A stretch of DNA of 64,000 nt, from positions 434,001 to 498,000 of the forward strand of contig JAYKKR010000018.1 in the NCBI GenBank assembly GCA_036971615.1, given 5' to 3'. A program made the translations under genes and the position numbers. Every line of letters begins with the position of its first letter. The stretch's first letter is position 1. Shown here piece after piece: positions 12,760 to 23,497 of this stretch. This DNA comes from Amyloporia xantha. Its lineage: Eukaryota > Basidiomycota > Agaricomycetes > Polyporales > Adustoporiaceae. The notes under the pieces are model-generated. The model saw nothing but the letters and a program-made list of their open reading frames with translations, was not told where the DNA came from and did not search any database.

Positions 12760-13424
12760 CTTTCATTACATCTTACGTTGCATAGGAAATACATGTGTTC
12801 TTGAGAGCGCGAGAGTCATAATACGCTGATAATGTCTGTCATCACTCCGCGAGCGCGCAGGGAGGGCAATTCTTGCTGAATGCCACATGCCCAATTATGA
12901 CGTCAAGAGGTGCCGCTGCCGCGCTCAGCGCTGATGCGACTGTCGCGGAAGTCTAAGATATTCCATGGAGTATTTGTTGAATTGTCGCGGATACGTAATA
13001 ATGGTCAGGTGTGACTTCGTGTCTATATTGACGTATTCTTTGGCTGCTTCTGAAGTGATCGGCTAAGAATGCGCGCTGGTTGATGATGTTTTGAATACGT
13101 AGTCAACTCCTTGTGTCGCGCTTGTCTCGACCGTTGCGCGACCTCGTCAAACAGCAATGCTAGTTGGCCCAAGCCGCGACAACTGCGCTACAATTCACTA
13201 GACACGATAGAAGGCTATAAGCCGATCTGTCAATCAAATTTCTCAAGATAAATGGCTTCCTATCATACGCATCACCGCCTTCCCGCCAGTGCTTCACGAC
13301 CATGAGGCGCACACGTGTGTGGGAAACACGTTTGCCACGAGGCGAAGAGTTGAGACATGCTAAATATTAGACGAGGTTTTCCGGGGAAGGGCTTCAGTGT
13401 CATTGTATTTCCTGTCACCGTACA

Positions 13425-14182
13425 ATGTCCTCTTCTGCACGCCATCTTGAAAAAGTTGCGACCCAGATGTTCCGCTACCGGGCATGGCGGATACAGCAAG
13501 CCCTCGTTAGGCTGAACGAACAGATGGAATCTGGGGACCTCCCCCGGACAGACCTTCAATATGACCGCTGGAAGGTCGCGGTTACGAAGGAATTGGTTTG
13601 CTATTCTCATCAATTCTGATGTGGACCATGCTGATCATCCGTGCAAAGCGGGACACATTGGGCAATATCGGAGAGATGGTTCTCGCGGGCGGCGGAAAAG
13701 CGGTGGTTTTACCTCAGATCATCCAGGCCACGATCGCGCACATGAGGTTCGGCATTGAATGGGATCTTAACATTAAAGCGCTGGCTTCCGTACCGATTGC
13801 CTGTCCAGTCGCGGCACCTTCGGAGGAAATCTTGGACTCGGATGCGCATCTCGACACAACGTGGTGGGAATGGCCCGATCGCGACGATGACAATCCTGAT
13901 TGGTGGGATTCGCCAAAGACGGTAAGCCCTTGCAACTTGATGTTTAATCAATTCTGTTGTCACTCATGTTCCAACATATAGGAATCCGTCGAGACAGATC
14001 CTATGGAGGCGAATCATCTTAGGAGGGCCGACCTTCACTCACAGCACGCTGAGACGATTGCGAGGAGGATGTTGGAGATGAAGGAGGCAGAGCAGCGGGG
14101 GGTCGTGCGGGTACTCTACGCCATTGAGGAGGAGGATCCGTGCGCCGCGACCACCACCGCGACCCGATCTTTCGTCGCGTAG
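13425..14182 (+). CDS. Small conserved hypothetical gene, copy B
   Basis: This is a paralogue of copy A, with the same three-exon layout: MFRYRAWRIQQALVRLN in exon 1, GKAVVLPQIIQA and WWEWPDRDDDN in exon 2, and a helical third exon beginning at about 13,982 and stopping at TAG 14,180-14,182. Intron 1 starts with GTTTGC near 13,597 and ends near 13,648; intron 2 starts with GTAAGC at 13,921. The coding frame is open after splicing, so both copies may be functional. Sequence divergence is high enough that the duplication is not recent. The function is unknown. Confidence 0.6.
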
Positions 14183-14389
14183 TTTGTAGATGTCGTGTTC
14201 TGTCCTCTTTGATGCCGATTGTCAATCCACACGTCGCGATTGAGTTGCCCGATTCATGATTTGTCCTGATGAGTATTGAATGAGTGATGTATTCCTCATG
14301 GCGCATGCTAGTTCTACAACGCCCTCCTCATGACCATATGTAACACACAGTGGCCCACTGGCTGTACAAATACCGAGAGGAAGGCAGCG

Positions 14390-14990
14390 GTCGCGGCTGC
14401 ATCGGACATGTCGCGCGAGCCTGGTAGCAGAGTGGTGAGCTAAATCGGCCGAGCCAGGGAGCAAGAGCAGTATAGTCGCGGGAAGGACGCGCGAGTCTAC
14501 CAGGTAGGGCACACAGGCGCTTTGGCCGAGCCATGGAATAGGAGAAGTATGGTGGGGGGGATCCCGCGCGAGCCTAGCAGGCAGAGACCACAGATGTATT
14601 GGCCGAGCCAGGAAGTCAGAGAGGACTGCTCGCGGGGATCCCGAGCAAACCTAGCAGGCAGACACCAGAGATATATCGGCCGAGCCAGGGAGTAGGAGCG
14701 AAACAGTCGCGGCTGATGCCAGGATCTTGCGCGAGTCTAGCAGGTATAGTACATGGGCACTTCGACCGAGCCATGGAATAGGGGAATCATCGTCGCGGGG
14801 ATCCCGCGCGAGCCTAACAGGCAGAGACAGGTATATCGGCTGAGCCAGGGAGTCAGTCGCGGCTGACGCGAGGATGTGGCGCGAGTCTGGTAGACAGAGA
14901 CCACAGGCATATCGGCCGAACCAGGGAGTATGAGCGGGATAGTCGCGGTCGAGTGACGGTATCTCGCGCCAGCCTATGCGCCTGCAAAAT
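14390..14990. repeat. Minisatellite, about eight irregular units of 65-100 bp
   Basis: Each unit contains GCGCGAGYCTAGCAGG, then AGAGACCACAG, then ATCGGCCGAGCCAGGGAG and often AGTCGCGG. Some units carry the alternative piece GAGCCATGGAATAGG. Units vary in length through small deletions. It sits between the small-gene duplication and the broken end of Gypsy-1. The flanks 14,183-14,389 and 14,991-15,139 hold no gene that I can support. Confidence 0.75.
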
Positions 14991-15091
14991 CACATGGTGG
15001 GCCGGCCGGGCCACTTTGCAGGGCCATAGCTGCGGTGTTGGCCGATGTCCGGCGCCCCATGCCTTAGGGGACAATGTCAGGCATATATATC

Positions 15092-17540
15092 CTAGGAGTC
15101 AGGTGAATGTGACTGAATGGGCTCGCGCCAGAGGGTGTCATTGTCGAGGAAGAATTGCATGCAGTACTTGATAAACCCTTCGTAGACGCTGTCGGAGATG
15201 TCGTCGGGTTTCGCGAGTGTTCGATGGAACTCGAGGACGTCGTCGAGCTTCGCGTCGGCGAGCTGCGCTTGCTCCGATCGAGGCACTAGCTCGTAGCTAT
15301 CCTCCTCCTTATTGAAATCTGAGCCGTCCTCGGCTCTGTCATTGGTCAAGACGGCGAGCGAAGGAACGGGTGGGAGGGGCTGTATCTGGTGCACGAACGA
15401 ATGCATTTGGTCGATCCAATCGTCGAATTCTTCGTCGACTTCGTCTTCGATGATATCGCCGGGCTGAACCTGCAAGGCCGAGAGAGGCCGTCGGGGCCGT
15501 GCATCGTACCGGGACGTGAACGAGAGTAAAGTGGAAGGTGAGAATCGAGACGATCCAGCGGTTGATACTCGCGCTGGGTGCTATGTCGGGGTTCTTTAGC
15601 ATACCCTTGATATACCGCGCATCGACTTCAACGATTAAATTTCGAACGCCGATGAGGTAGAGTCGAAGGGACCGGAGCGCGCGAAAGAGGCCGTAGATTT
15701 CAAGCTTGGGTTGCGAGAATCGACGTTCGCGATCGTTGAGCGTGATCGAGCCGAACCTGTTGTAGTAGCGGACTCGAGTGTTGACTTCGTCGCACTGACA
15801 GAGGTGATATCCGACTGCGATGAAAGAAGTGTCGACGGCGAGGATAACGGGGGAAGGAGAATCGTAATTAATTGCTCGGAGTGCGGGGGATGAGAGTAGC
15901 GCGTCCTTGAGATCTTCCTGCGCCGCGATTTGCTCGGGACCGAACTCGAACTCGACGTCCTTCCTTGTGAGGCGTACGAGCGCGTCGGCGCGGTGAGCGA
16001 AGTTGCGGATGAAAATTCGAACGACGCCTATGGTTCCGAGGAACGCTCGAACGTCGGAGAGTGTAGCGCAGGGACCCCAGTTGCGAATCGAAGCGACGCG
16101 AGAGTCATCGGGAAGGCGGCCTTGAGGAGTGCAGCGATGTCCCACCACCATGATTTCTCGAGCGATGAGGACACTCTTTACTCCGGAGAAGGTTCCTCCT
16201 GCGTAGCGCATTCGAGTTACGACGCGGTTCATGTTCTCGAAATGCTCCCATACGAAGCGTCGAATGCCGTGGTTCGAAGGAAGTCGTTCGTCGTCGTAGT
16301 CTGATTCGGGACCTTTGACGGGAACGTCGTCGACGTAGGGCACCGTGACGTGCGGAATCTCGGGCTGGAGGATGTAGGTGACGTCGTCGTGGAATATGGG
16401 GACCGAGTTCGTCCAACCCATCGGGAGCGTAACGAGTCGCATGGCTCCGTAGGGTGTCTGGAACGTCGTAAGGTCTCTCGAAGACTCCGCGATGAGTCGT
16501 TCGTCGTAGCCGACGTAGAGGTCGAGCATGCCGCCGCATGGTCTTCCTCCGAATTGTTCTGCGAGATATTCGGGCGTCGGCGGTACACCGGAATGTTGAA
16601 TTGTGACTGCGTTGAGGGGCTCGAGGGAATGAACGAGTCGAAGCGATTTGCCGTCCTTCTTTACGACACAGAACCAGCGCGATCGATACGACGAGTTCGA
16701 AGGCTCGTAGACCCCGGCGGCGATCTTTCGCTTGATCACCGCGCAGACTTCGTTGTAGATCCCGGGCGGAATGGGGATATTCTTCTGCACCCAGGGCGTG
16801 TGAGGAACGACGGGAAAATCGACGGGGGGAAAGTACTCGGGCTTGAAGCATCCGCGCTCGTCGTCGGTCCATGCGAAGGCTTCGTTGTGTAAGCACATGA
16901 AGTGGTGGAGGACTCGACGTTCGTCGGGAAGCAGGAAATCGCCGTCGTGAAGCTTCTCGGTGGTTTCGAAGCGTTCGAGGGTGTATCGACCGGTAGGCTT
17001 GAACGGCGGAGGGTCGGTCGAAAGCTTCGGCATGATAGAGAGAGGGTCGCCCTTGATGTCCCGAAGTATTCTAAATTGTTCGGGGACGGCACCAAGGACG
17101 GGTCGGGTCTTGAGAGCGACAGGCTTGTATTTCTTCTTTGTCGCGGCGAGTATCTTGTGCGTCGAAGGGGTAGAAGTCGAAGTCGTCGGAGGGAAAGGGA
17201 GGATCGAGTTGGAAAACTGGGAGAGGGATTTCGTCGGGACGGGAGCGGGCGGAGTCGAAGCGAACGGAGCTGAAAATAGAAGGGTCGAAGCCCACGTCGA
17301 AGCGTTCGACGGGGCGGCATTAGAAGCTGTAGTGTCCGAAGCGTAAAGAGACTGCAAATATGATGAGACGGAGGTGCATGCGGAGAGATACAGAGACGAA
17401 ACAGCGTTCGGAGTCGAGGAATCAATAGGAGAGACGAAGGAAATACTCGGTTTTACCCCATCGTAGTCGATGACTAGCGCGGCTTCTCCTTGATCATGGG
17501 GAATCAATTCCTCGAAGCGAGAAAATGCGGCTTGCGACAC
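15092..17540 (-). CDS. pol: Gypsy-1 pol: reverse transcriptase and RNase H, integrase missing
   Basis: RT blocks in order are YEPSNSSYRSRWFCVVKKDGK, RLVHSLEPLN, FQTPYGAMRLVTLPMGWTNS and the catalytic YVDD (about 16,335). RNase H follows with VILAVDTSF, FSQPKLEIYGLFRALR and EVDARYIKGML. The frame breaks near 15,475-15,520, where HVP must shift to reach the MHGPDGLSR block, and shifts again to reach the acidic tail (DEVDEEFDDWIDQM). That tail ends at about 15,140 in FFLDNDTLWRE, where the integrase zinc domain would begin. The N-terminal end overlaps the gag-protease ORF by about 37 nt in another frame, so programmed frameshifting or re-initiation is possible. Confidence 0.85.
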
Positions 17541-19807
17541 CCGAAAGGATGCTGCTGGCCTCGCGATCTTCCTCGCGCGTACGTCAGAATCGTGACGGTT
17601 TCGCCGGTGTTCGGGCAGAGGATCGTAATTGTCTGGTTCTCGTCGGCGAAGTTCTTGACGACGCTCTGCGTGAGCACATCGAAGGGTCGGCCGAGGAGAA
17701 TGTCGTATGCTGCGTTTCGAATGACGTGGGCCTGTAGGTACAGTACGATCTCACCGATGCGGAAGGGAACGTTTCGAATCAGTCCCAGCGATCGATCTAC
17801 CTCGCCGTTCGCCGATTGCATGTTTAGCTGTATCGTAGGATCGAACAGCAGGTTAAGTCCGAGACAGATTTCTTCCGACATGGCTACGATCTGCGAACCG
17901 GGGTCGACGATGCATTCGATCTGCTCCTTGTTGTCGATCAACGCGATGATCGAACGAATCGCGTTCGAATCGCGGGCGACGGTGAATTCTGCGGGGTACT
18001 CGCCGTGAGGGATGTGCTTCAGATATGTTTCGTAGGGGTCGGGGACGATCGTTGCACCTGGTTCCAGCGTCGCGCCCGAACACGAAAGCTGGTTGATCGA
18101 GATTACCTCGTCGTCGGCGACTTCTACGATGTGGGCCGACGCGACGGGTTCCGTCGAGACTCGCTTCGGGGTGACGGCTTCGCGGTACTTGGTTCGAACG
18201 TCCGGCGCGATCGAAAGAAGCTCTTCGGGGGTCAGCGTGACGAACTGCGATTTCATCGACCGCTGAAAGATCTCCTCGGCGAGCTTCGGCTGGATAACAG
18301 GGACGATGGTTTTGTACGCTGGTTCCTTGCCCTTGTCGTTCGACGGCTTCGGCGGTGTTGCGAAGTTTCGAACGTTCGGCGGGGCGTAGGTTGCGTCGCG
18401 AGCGTTGGCGAAGGGATGTACTGGTGGTGCGGGGGGAGCGGACGTAGTAGTAGGTTGAGACGTGGATTGCATAGGTGGCAAAGAAGACGGCGCGGGTGCT
18501 GCTGCTGGTATCGTCGGAGGCGGGGCCGTGCTTGTCGAAGTGCTCGAGGGAGCCGCCGTTTCCTTCGAGGTACCAGATCCTGATGCTTCCGCGTTCTTCG
18601 GGACTGCCGTCGTCGTAGGTTTCTTCCGCTGCAGAATCTCGACGCCGTCGAAGACCTCCCTTCGCTTCCGGAGCTGAAGGAGTTCTCGTTCGAGCGCCTC
18701 GATCCTTCCGCTGGTGTTGAGCGTGAACGTCTGTACGGTCGATCGATCGTCGATCTCGAAGAGCATCGTCTGAGCTGCAGGTGCTGCGGGATTTCTTCGA
18801 TGCCATTCGTATATTCGATCTCGTATTGTGAGACCAGGGATCGTTCGAGGGCAGAAGCTACCGTTCGGGAGGACGATCTTGCCTTCGGTGTTCCGCTTGC
18901 ACTTGCCTTCCCGAATGTCGATCGCCGCGAACTCGCAGGTGCCTACCCTGCAGCCACGATTGCCGCAGTAGTGGCATGTCTGCTCAGTTTCGCCGTTCTC
19001 GTGTACGTGGACGTGGGCGGCGGCTTGTTGTCTCGGGGCGGGGGCGTGGTTGTGCGTAGCATGCGCCGTTGGCTGGATGAGCGTCGCGATCGTCTTCGAC
19101 AGGCTCTCGATGATCATCGAGATGTCTTCGGTCTTGATCATCCCGGGGGGCACCGTGGTCGAAGCGTTCGATGTCGAAGCGATAGGCTGGTTAGCCGCTG
19201 TCGTAGGTGTGCTCGAAGTACCGTGTAAAATGAAAGTAGCCGCCGCATGAATCTCTGCCATGGTGTACGGGTCGTCTGCATAGTGATCGGGGTGCTTGAG
19301 ATGGAGTCGAGTCTCGAGCCGCGTGAGCAACGCTGGCTGGAATCCTCGAAGAAACGCGCGACTTTGTTCGATCGTCGAGAGTCGATTCTGTGCAATGAGG
19401 TGCTTCGTGATGGCCATGAAATCGCGGTAGTAACAGCCTAGATCTGCCGCGTTGTGAATCCCGATACGAGCGCGCTCTCCGATGAGCTGATCCATGTCTG
19501 CCAGCGACCATTTTCTTGTATCGTCGGCGCCAGGATAGAGTGCTCGTACGTCTGCTTTCCATTCGTTGTAGCTCTTGTTTACGTCGACGAAGGACTCGAT
19601 GGTTTCCCACAAGTCGGCGACGTCGATCGAAGGGTACCGAATGGCCCACTGTTTCTTGGCCGCGTTGTCGGTAATCTGACACCGGGCGAACAATGCCTCG
19701 AGATCCTGGAAGTAACGCCGAAGCGAACGGACTTCCGACGGGTCGAAGCTCGGTGCCGTCGAATGACCGTGCGGGGGCATCAACGGTGGGTTCGCGTTCT
19801 GACTCAT
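17504..19807 (-). CDS. gag: Gypsy-1 gag-protease
   Basis: The first in-frame ATG is at 19,807 (MSQNANPPLMPPHG), yet the frame is open upstream without ATG through the PBS into the LTR. The gag core lies at about 19,740-19,260 (SLRRYFQDLEALF, YPGADDTRKW, HAAATFIL). A zinc-knuckle-like motif CHYCGNRGCRVGTC follows at about 18,970-18,930, then a Pro/Ser/Thr-rich linker. The retroviral-type protease has the active-site triplet written D-P-G (CIVDPGSQIVAMS, about 17,905) instead of D-T/S-G, and ends with YDILLGRPF. A stop at 17,504 ends this frame. Confidence 0.8.
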   Translation of the reverse strand: MSQNANPPLMPPHGHSTAPSFDPSEVRSLRRYFQDLEALFARCQITDNAAKKQWAIRYPSIDVADLWETIESFVDVNKSYNEWKADVRALYPGADDTRKWSLADMDQLIGERARIGIHNAADLGCYYRDFMAITKHLIAQNRLSTIEQSRAFLRGFQPALLTRLETRLHLKHPDHYADDPYTMAEIHAAATFILHGTSSTPTTAANQPIASTSNASTTVPPGMIKTEDISMIIESLSKTIATLIQPTAHATHNHAPAPRQQAAAHVHVHENGETEQTCHYCGNRGCRVGTCEFAAIDIREGKCKRNTEGKIVLPNGSFCPRTIPGLTIRDRIYEWHRRNPAAPAAQTMLFEIDDRSTVQTFTLNTSGRIEALERELLQLRKRREVFDGVEILQRKKPTTTAVPKNAEASGSGTSKETAAPSSTSTSTAPPPTIPAAAPAPSSLPPMQSTSQPTTTSAPPAPPVHPFANARDATYAPPNVRNFATPPKPSNDKGKEPAYKTIVPVIQPKLAEEIFQRSMKSQFVTLTPEELLSIAPDVRTKYREAVTPKRVSTEPVASAHIVEVADDEVISINQLSCSGATLEPGATIVPDPYETYLKHIPHGEYPAEFTVARDSNAIRSIIALIDNKEQIECIVDPGSQIVAMSEEICLGLNLLFDPTIQLNMQSANGEVDRSLGLIRNVPFRIGEIVLYLQAHVIRNAAYDILLGRPFDVLTQSVVKNFADENQTITILCPNTGETVTILTYARGRSRGQQHPFGCRKPHFLASRN

Positions 19808-20436
19808 GCTCGTAGTGTTAGAAGTAGGCGCGGGGGCGTTCGAAGATGATCCGGGAACTGGGGGTACTACTGGAGCGGGGTTCGAAGAGGACGCGGTAGT
19901 AGTCAAAGGATTCGTAGGTGCGGGCGGTGCGGAGTTGGAGTTCGAAGCTGTGTTCGAAGGTGCCAATGCTGGCGGAGGTGCCAGGCTGGATGTAGGTACG
20001 ACTGGAAGTCGCGAAGAAGATGCGATGGATGGCTGAGCGTGGGCGCGAAAAGAAGACGGAGTCGGAAGTACGAGACTCGAAGTCGATGGGATGGGATCCT
20101 CGGGTTCGGGCGAAGAACCGGATTGATCGAAAAGATCGGGAGACGAGGTAGCGTAGTCGGAAGTGGTGAGACCTAGAAGCTCGGGGGACGAAGTACGTTC
20201 TTCGGAGGTTGACGGGATCGGTTCGTCGTCGAAGTCGTCCTGGAGTTCTTGGTCGATCTCGTCTTCTTCGTCACGGTCGAAGTTACCGGGAATTGTCGGA
20301 GAGGGAGTCGAGAGTGTTCGAGAGGAGCTGTCGAGGTTTTCGCTGGCGCTGCGACTAGCAGCCTCACGTGCTTGCGAGTGGGTGAGTACTGGAGATGTTT
20401 TCGGAAACCCGAAAGCGGCGAATTCTTGCCTGAAAT

Positions 20437-20455
20437 CCCCTCGCGGTGGGCTCCA
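20437..20455 (-). other. Gypsy-1 tRNA primer binding site
   Basis: Read on the minus strand, TGGAGCCCACCGCGAGGGG lies four bases inside the LTR end. It begins with TGG, the complement of a tRNA 3' CCA. The same 19 bases occur at the PBS of Gypsy-2 and Gypsy-3. Confidence 0.8.
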
Positions 20456-20459
20456 GAAA

Positions 20460-21550
20460 TGATACGACCTACGAAACCCTAACCCCTAATCTGGGTGCGA
20501 CCTAAAGGGACTAGAGAAACGCTGAATAGTCTTAGTGGAGGGGAGTTAGCAGCAAGGGTGTCCCGCGGTTCGAGTGAACACGAGAAACGCCTTCGAAGAG
20601 GTTACGAACGATAGGGAAACTTACGACGTAGCTCGACACGTCGTTGAAGCTACTCGAGAGCCGTGGGTAGTTAGCGGGACTCGGTAGAGACGATCGAGGC
20701 TCGATAGAGCTCTTCGATGTAACGTAGAAGGAATAGAAACGCTTCGAGGGAGAGGACTTAGCTGTAACACGGTTCGAAGGATAACGCAGTCCTTCGACAA
20801 TAGTCGAAGGCGATCGTAGGATCAAAGGTTCGACGAGACGGTTTCGACGAGTAGACGCAGTAGACGAGGTTTCGAGGTTACGCAGCGAAGAACGAAGTGA
20901 CGCAGTGAACGCAGTAGAAGGCTTAGACGCAGGGCGAACTCGACTTATGAGCTCTGAACTCGAGGGGGAAAAGGAACTTCTGTTTGAGAGAGAAATACGA
21001 CATGTTTTATACTACGAAAGAGAACGCTACGACTATCGAGAGTGGCACACTAGTACGAGTGGCTTTGCATTGTCCTACACGAGTCCTCCTCACCGAGTGG
21101 CACGTATCGAGGCCATCGGTCGAGTGACGTCATGCCGAACGCGGAAATGAAGAGGAACATACGATACACCTCGGACCGATATCCGGCTTCGATGGCACGC
21201 CGCGAGACTCGATACCTAATCGGGAAAGACCGGACGCGTCGGTGTGGCACGAAGCGATGCATGCGCTGTACGAGCGGCGTCGAGTGGCATCATTGTTCGC
21301 CGAATGCGGGAGATGGCCTGAGATCTACGGACGAGGCATCGGAGCGACCGCGCCGAGCTTCGAGCAAGCGTAGAGAACGGTAGAAGACGTCGAAGAATGT
21401 CGAAGGGTACGGAGCGTCGGGGTCACATGCGTAGTATCGACGGACGTCGAAGGCTAAATCGAAGTGTTGGACGACTGAGCCGAAGTGCCGGGCGGGATGC
21501 GATTGCCGAAAAGAGCTGTATCGGGGCCCAGAGGGGCTTGGCGCCTATCA
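20460..21550 (-). repeat. Gypsy-1 5' LTR
   Basis: Bounded by TGATACG at 20,460 next to the PBS and by TATCA at 21,546-21,550, giving TGATA/TATCA terminal inverted bases. A minus-strand TATAAAA lies at 21,005-21,011 and is a plausible promoter. The inner part is full of TCGAA/TCGAC words. Only one LTR is present, so the boundary cannot be checked against a partner. Confidence 0.6.
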
Positions 21551-21739
21551 ACGGCGCGCGTGAAGATCGAGAGTGTATGAACAGGTGACGTCGAAATTGA
21601 GCAGGGTGTCGATAATGGTAAGGACTGTGTCTGTATCGTCCTCGTATCCCTGCTCCGGGTCAGTGGTACGAAAACGGCCAAAGAATTCACGGCAGTAGGC
21701 GAGCGACAGGTGTTCGCGAGGCCATAGAAACGGATTACC

Positions 21740-23100
21740 TCAGTAGGGGGAGATCAGATCGAGGAAGTCCCCCCGCGCACGAGCACGCTGGACTACTCCT
21801 CCCTCGAGCCCCAATTCGCTGCGGCGGACTTCGCGAATTCCGTCTCGTCGGGCGCGACTCTGGACGGTGTGTACAGCGTGCAGCGTAGCGCGTCGGACGC
21901 GGCGCGCGGCGTGATAGTCGTAGGGGGCAGCTTCTCTGTCGAGTTCGAAGGTGAGCCGCTGCAGTTCGTCTTCCATAGTGGACGGGGGTGCGGGTTTGCT
22001 GAGTTTGTCGGACATGCGCTGGAGCTGCTCGGTGAGGGAGGTACAGTTGGCGGACGTACGAGTCATGGGTCCGCTTTCGTCAGTGTCCGAGCCGGACTCG
22101 TCGGCGAGCTCGCCCAGCTCCATGCTAGAGCGCTCGGGTCCTATGTCGAGTTTGGTTGACGGGACGTTACCGTCGCTAGCCTCGTCCATTGTATCTTCGT
22201 CGATCGCATCGGGCGTCGAATCGCGAGTGGCAGTAGTGCTAGCAGGAGACGAAGGGTAGCGGAGCGGTGCGAGCGAGGGCGTAGGCGGGGCGTCGTTGGC
22301 AGGGCAAGGATCTAGTAGAGCGGAGATCGTCGAGTCGTCGAGTGAAGGGAAAATAGGAGCGGGGACGGCGTGAGCATCGTCGATAAGCAGAACGGCAGGG
22401 TCAAGAGCTGAGCCGATAGCGGGCGCGGACGCTGACGTGGCAGAGGCCGGGGGGGCAAGCACAGCGGTGGTGGCGGTGTCGAAGGCTGGGGTGCGAGTCG
22501 TACCGAAGGCGGATGCGTGAATAGCGTCGAAGGCGGCGGCGTGGAGGGCGTCGTCAGTGTCGCGCATGGGTGAGTAGGAGAGCGACTGACTGCGGTTGCT
22601 GGTAGGCGCGCGATTGGTCGTCCTCCCACGCTCGGCGATAGCTCGGGGAGGAAGTGCCAGCTGAGGTCGCTGAACGACCTCCCTAGCAGCGGTCTCCTCC
22701 CTCGCTCCTCGTTCTATTTCTACTCCTTCGTTCTCGTTTCCGTTCTCGACTCCTAGGGCGATGGCGTTGGCTGCGGGCGGCGGATACATTGTCATTACAA
22801 CCGGCGCAATGACCTCGGGCTCGTCCCAAAGGTACAAGTACGCTACCATGTCCCCAGCACGAGTCTCGGCGACGGCTTCCCCAGGCGGCGTAAAAACGCG
22901 GGTGCCCTGGAGCATAACCATCAGAATCCGTGTTCCGTGTTCGGTTTGCTCGGGTATGCACTCGATGACAGTATAGGAGGTGAGTACAGAAGCTCCAAAC
23001 TGTCGGTACGTACGCTGATTCTCGTGTTCCTGTCGTGCAAGACGCAGAAGCTCGTCAGGAGCGATGCCGGTCGCGCTTCGCATGAGGTGCGGAGGCGGTC
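21740..23100 (-). CDS. C-terminal part of the Gypsy-2 gag-protease ORF (displaced)
   Basis: Taken alone this looks like a 447-codon orphan ORF starting with MRSATG. Its 5' edge carries the 9-bp target duplication of the KDZ-2 element. Joining 35,074 to 23,091 gives an unbroken frame (MGPP then PHLMRS), and the combined length of 5,919 nt is divisible by three. It is therefore the tail of the Gypsy-2 ORF. It contains a Thr/Ala/Pro-rich middle and a helical C-terminal part. The terminal TGA at 21,740-21,742 may replace a Trp codon, because the frame continues (REFFGRFRTTDPEQGYEDD) to the Gypsy-1 LTR edge. No known domain is recognised. Confidence 0.75.
23092..23100. repeat. KDZ-2 left target-site duplication
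   Basis: GAGGCGGTC, identical to 35,074-35,082, directly outside the left end of the element. A TSD of 8-9 bp fits what is known of Zisupton/KDZ elements (about 8 bp). Confidence 0.85.
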
Positions 23101-23480
23101 ATGATACTACACACTTTTGATTAATCCATACCTTCTCAAGAAGGACAGATTATATTAAATTCCCCTTTATGTAGCCTTTATTATGAATCACAAATCCGAT
23201 TTCATCTGTGCTACCCAGTGGGTAATGACCTGAGCCTCTCACTTATGGACTTGATTTGCCCTCAATCCGATTTAATCCAGTCCTTTACACACCATAAGGA
23301 CATTGAAGATCACAATTGCAATCCAATTTAATCTGATTATTCCTCTACCCTACCTCATAATATATAAATACATACTACACCAAGTGCGATTTAATCTGAT
23401 TATCCTCATGGTCAATGAATTACAACAAGACAGTGAATCATACTGATGGAATCCGATTTAATCCAAACGAAGTTGCTACT
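23101..23480. repeat. KDZ-2 left terminal inverted repeat and subterminal array
   Basis: The terminus has the block ATTAATCCATACCTTCTCA followed by AGAAGGA. Subterminal copies of AATCCGATTTAATC or close variants lie near 23,188, 23,265, 23,320, 23,385 and 23,448. No gene lies here apart from the 3' flank of the transposase. Such arrays are typical transposase binding sites, which is inference. Confidence 0.7.
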
Positions 23481-23497
23481 AGATCAGAAGTCCACTT

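Larger units (their letters stand above)
11597..14182 (+). repeat. Tandem segmental duplication of KDZ 5' end plus small gene
   Basis: Two blocks, about 11,597-12,760 and 13,055-14,182, are diverged copies in direct orientation about 1.45 kb apart. Each starts with a TGATCGGCTA-containing piece of KDZ exon 1, continues through a shared promoter segment (GCTTC.CGACCATGAGG, near 11,846 and 13,293) and ends with the small gene. In the second block the KDZ exon is degenerate. The stretch 12,760-13,424 therefore holds no separate gene, only the duplicated exon remnant and promoter. Confidence 0.7.
15140..21550 (-). mobile_element. Gypsy-1, Ty3/Gypsy retrotransposon, 3'-truncated
   Basis: In sense order (right to left) the parts are the 5' LTR (21,550-20,460), PBS, gag with zinc knuckle, protease, RT and RNase H, and then a break at about 15,140 just before the integrase zinc region. 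No integrase, polypurine tract or 3' LTR is found. The LTR outer edge at 21,550 abuts sequence that continues the Gypsy-2 reading frame, so this element most likely inserted into Gypsy-2. Confidence 0.8.

Noticed and set aside
15711..17346. Several plus-strand frames of 60-180 codons opposite Gypsy-1 pol
   Set aside because: They mirror the RT/RNase H frame, carry no motif and are broken between copies.
20471..20484. CCCTAACCCCTAA resembling telomere repeats, and CCCTAACCCT near 47,061
   Set aside because: Two units at most, inside an LTR and inside a DNA element; no array.
21740..23083. An independent host gene of 447 codons
   Set aside because: It joins in frame with the Gypsy-2 ORF once the KDZ-2 element and one 9-bp repeat are removed.
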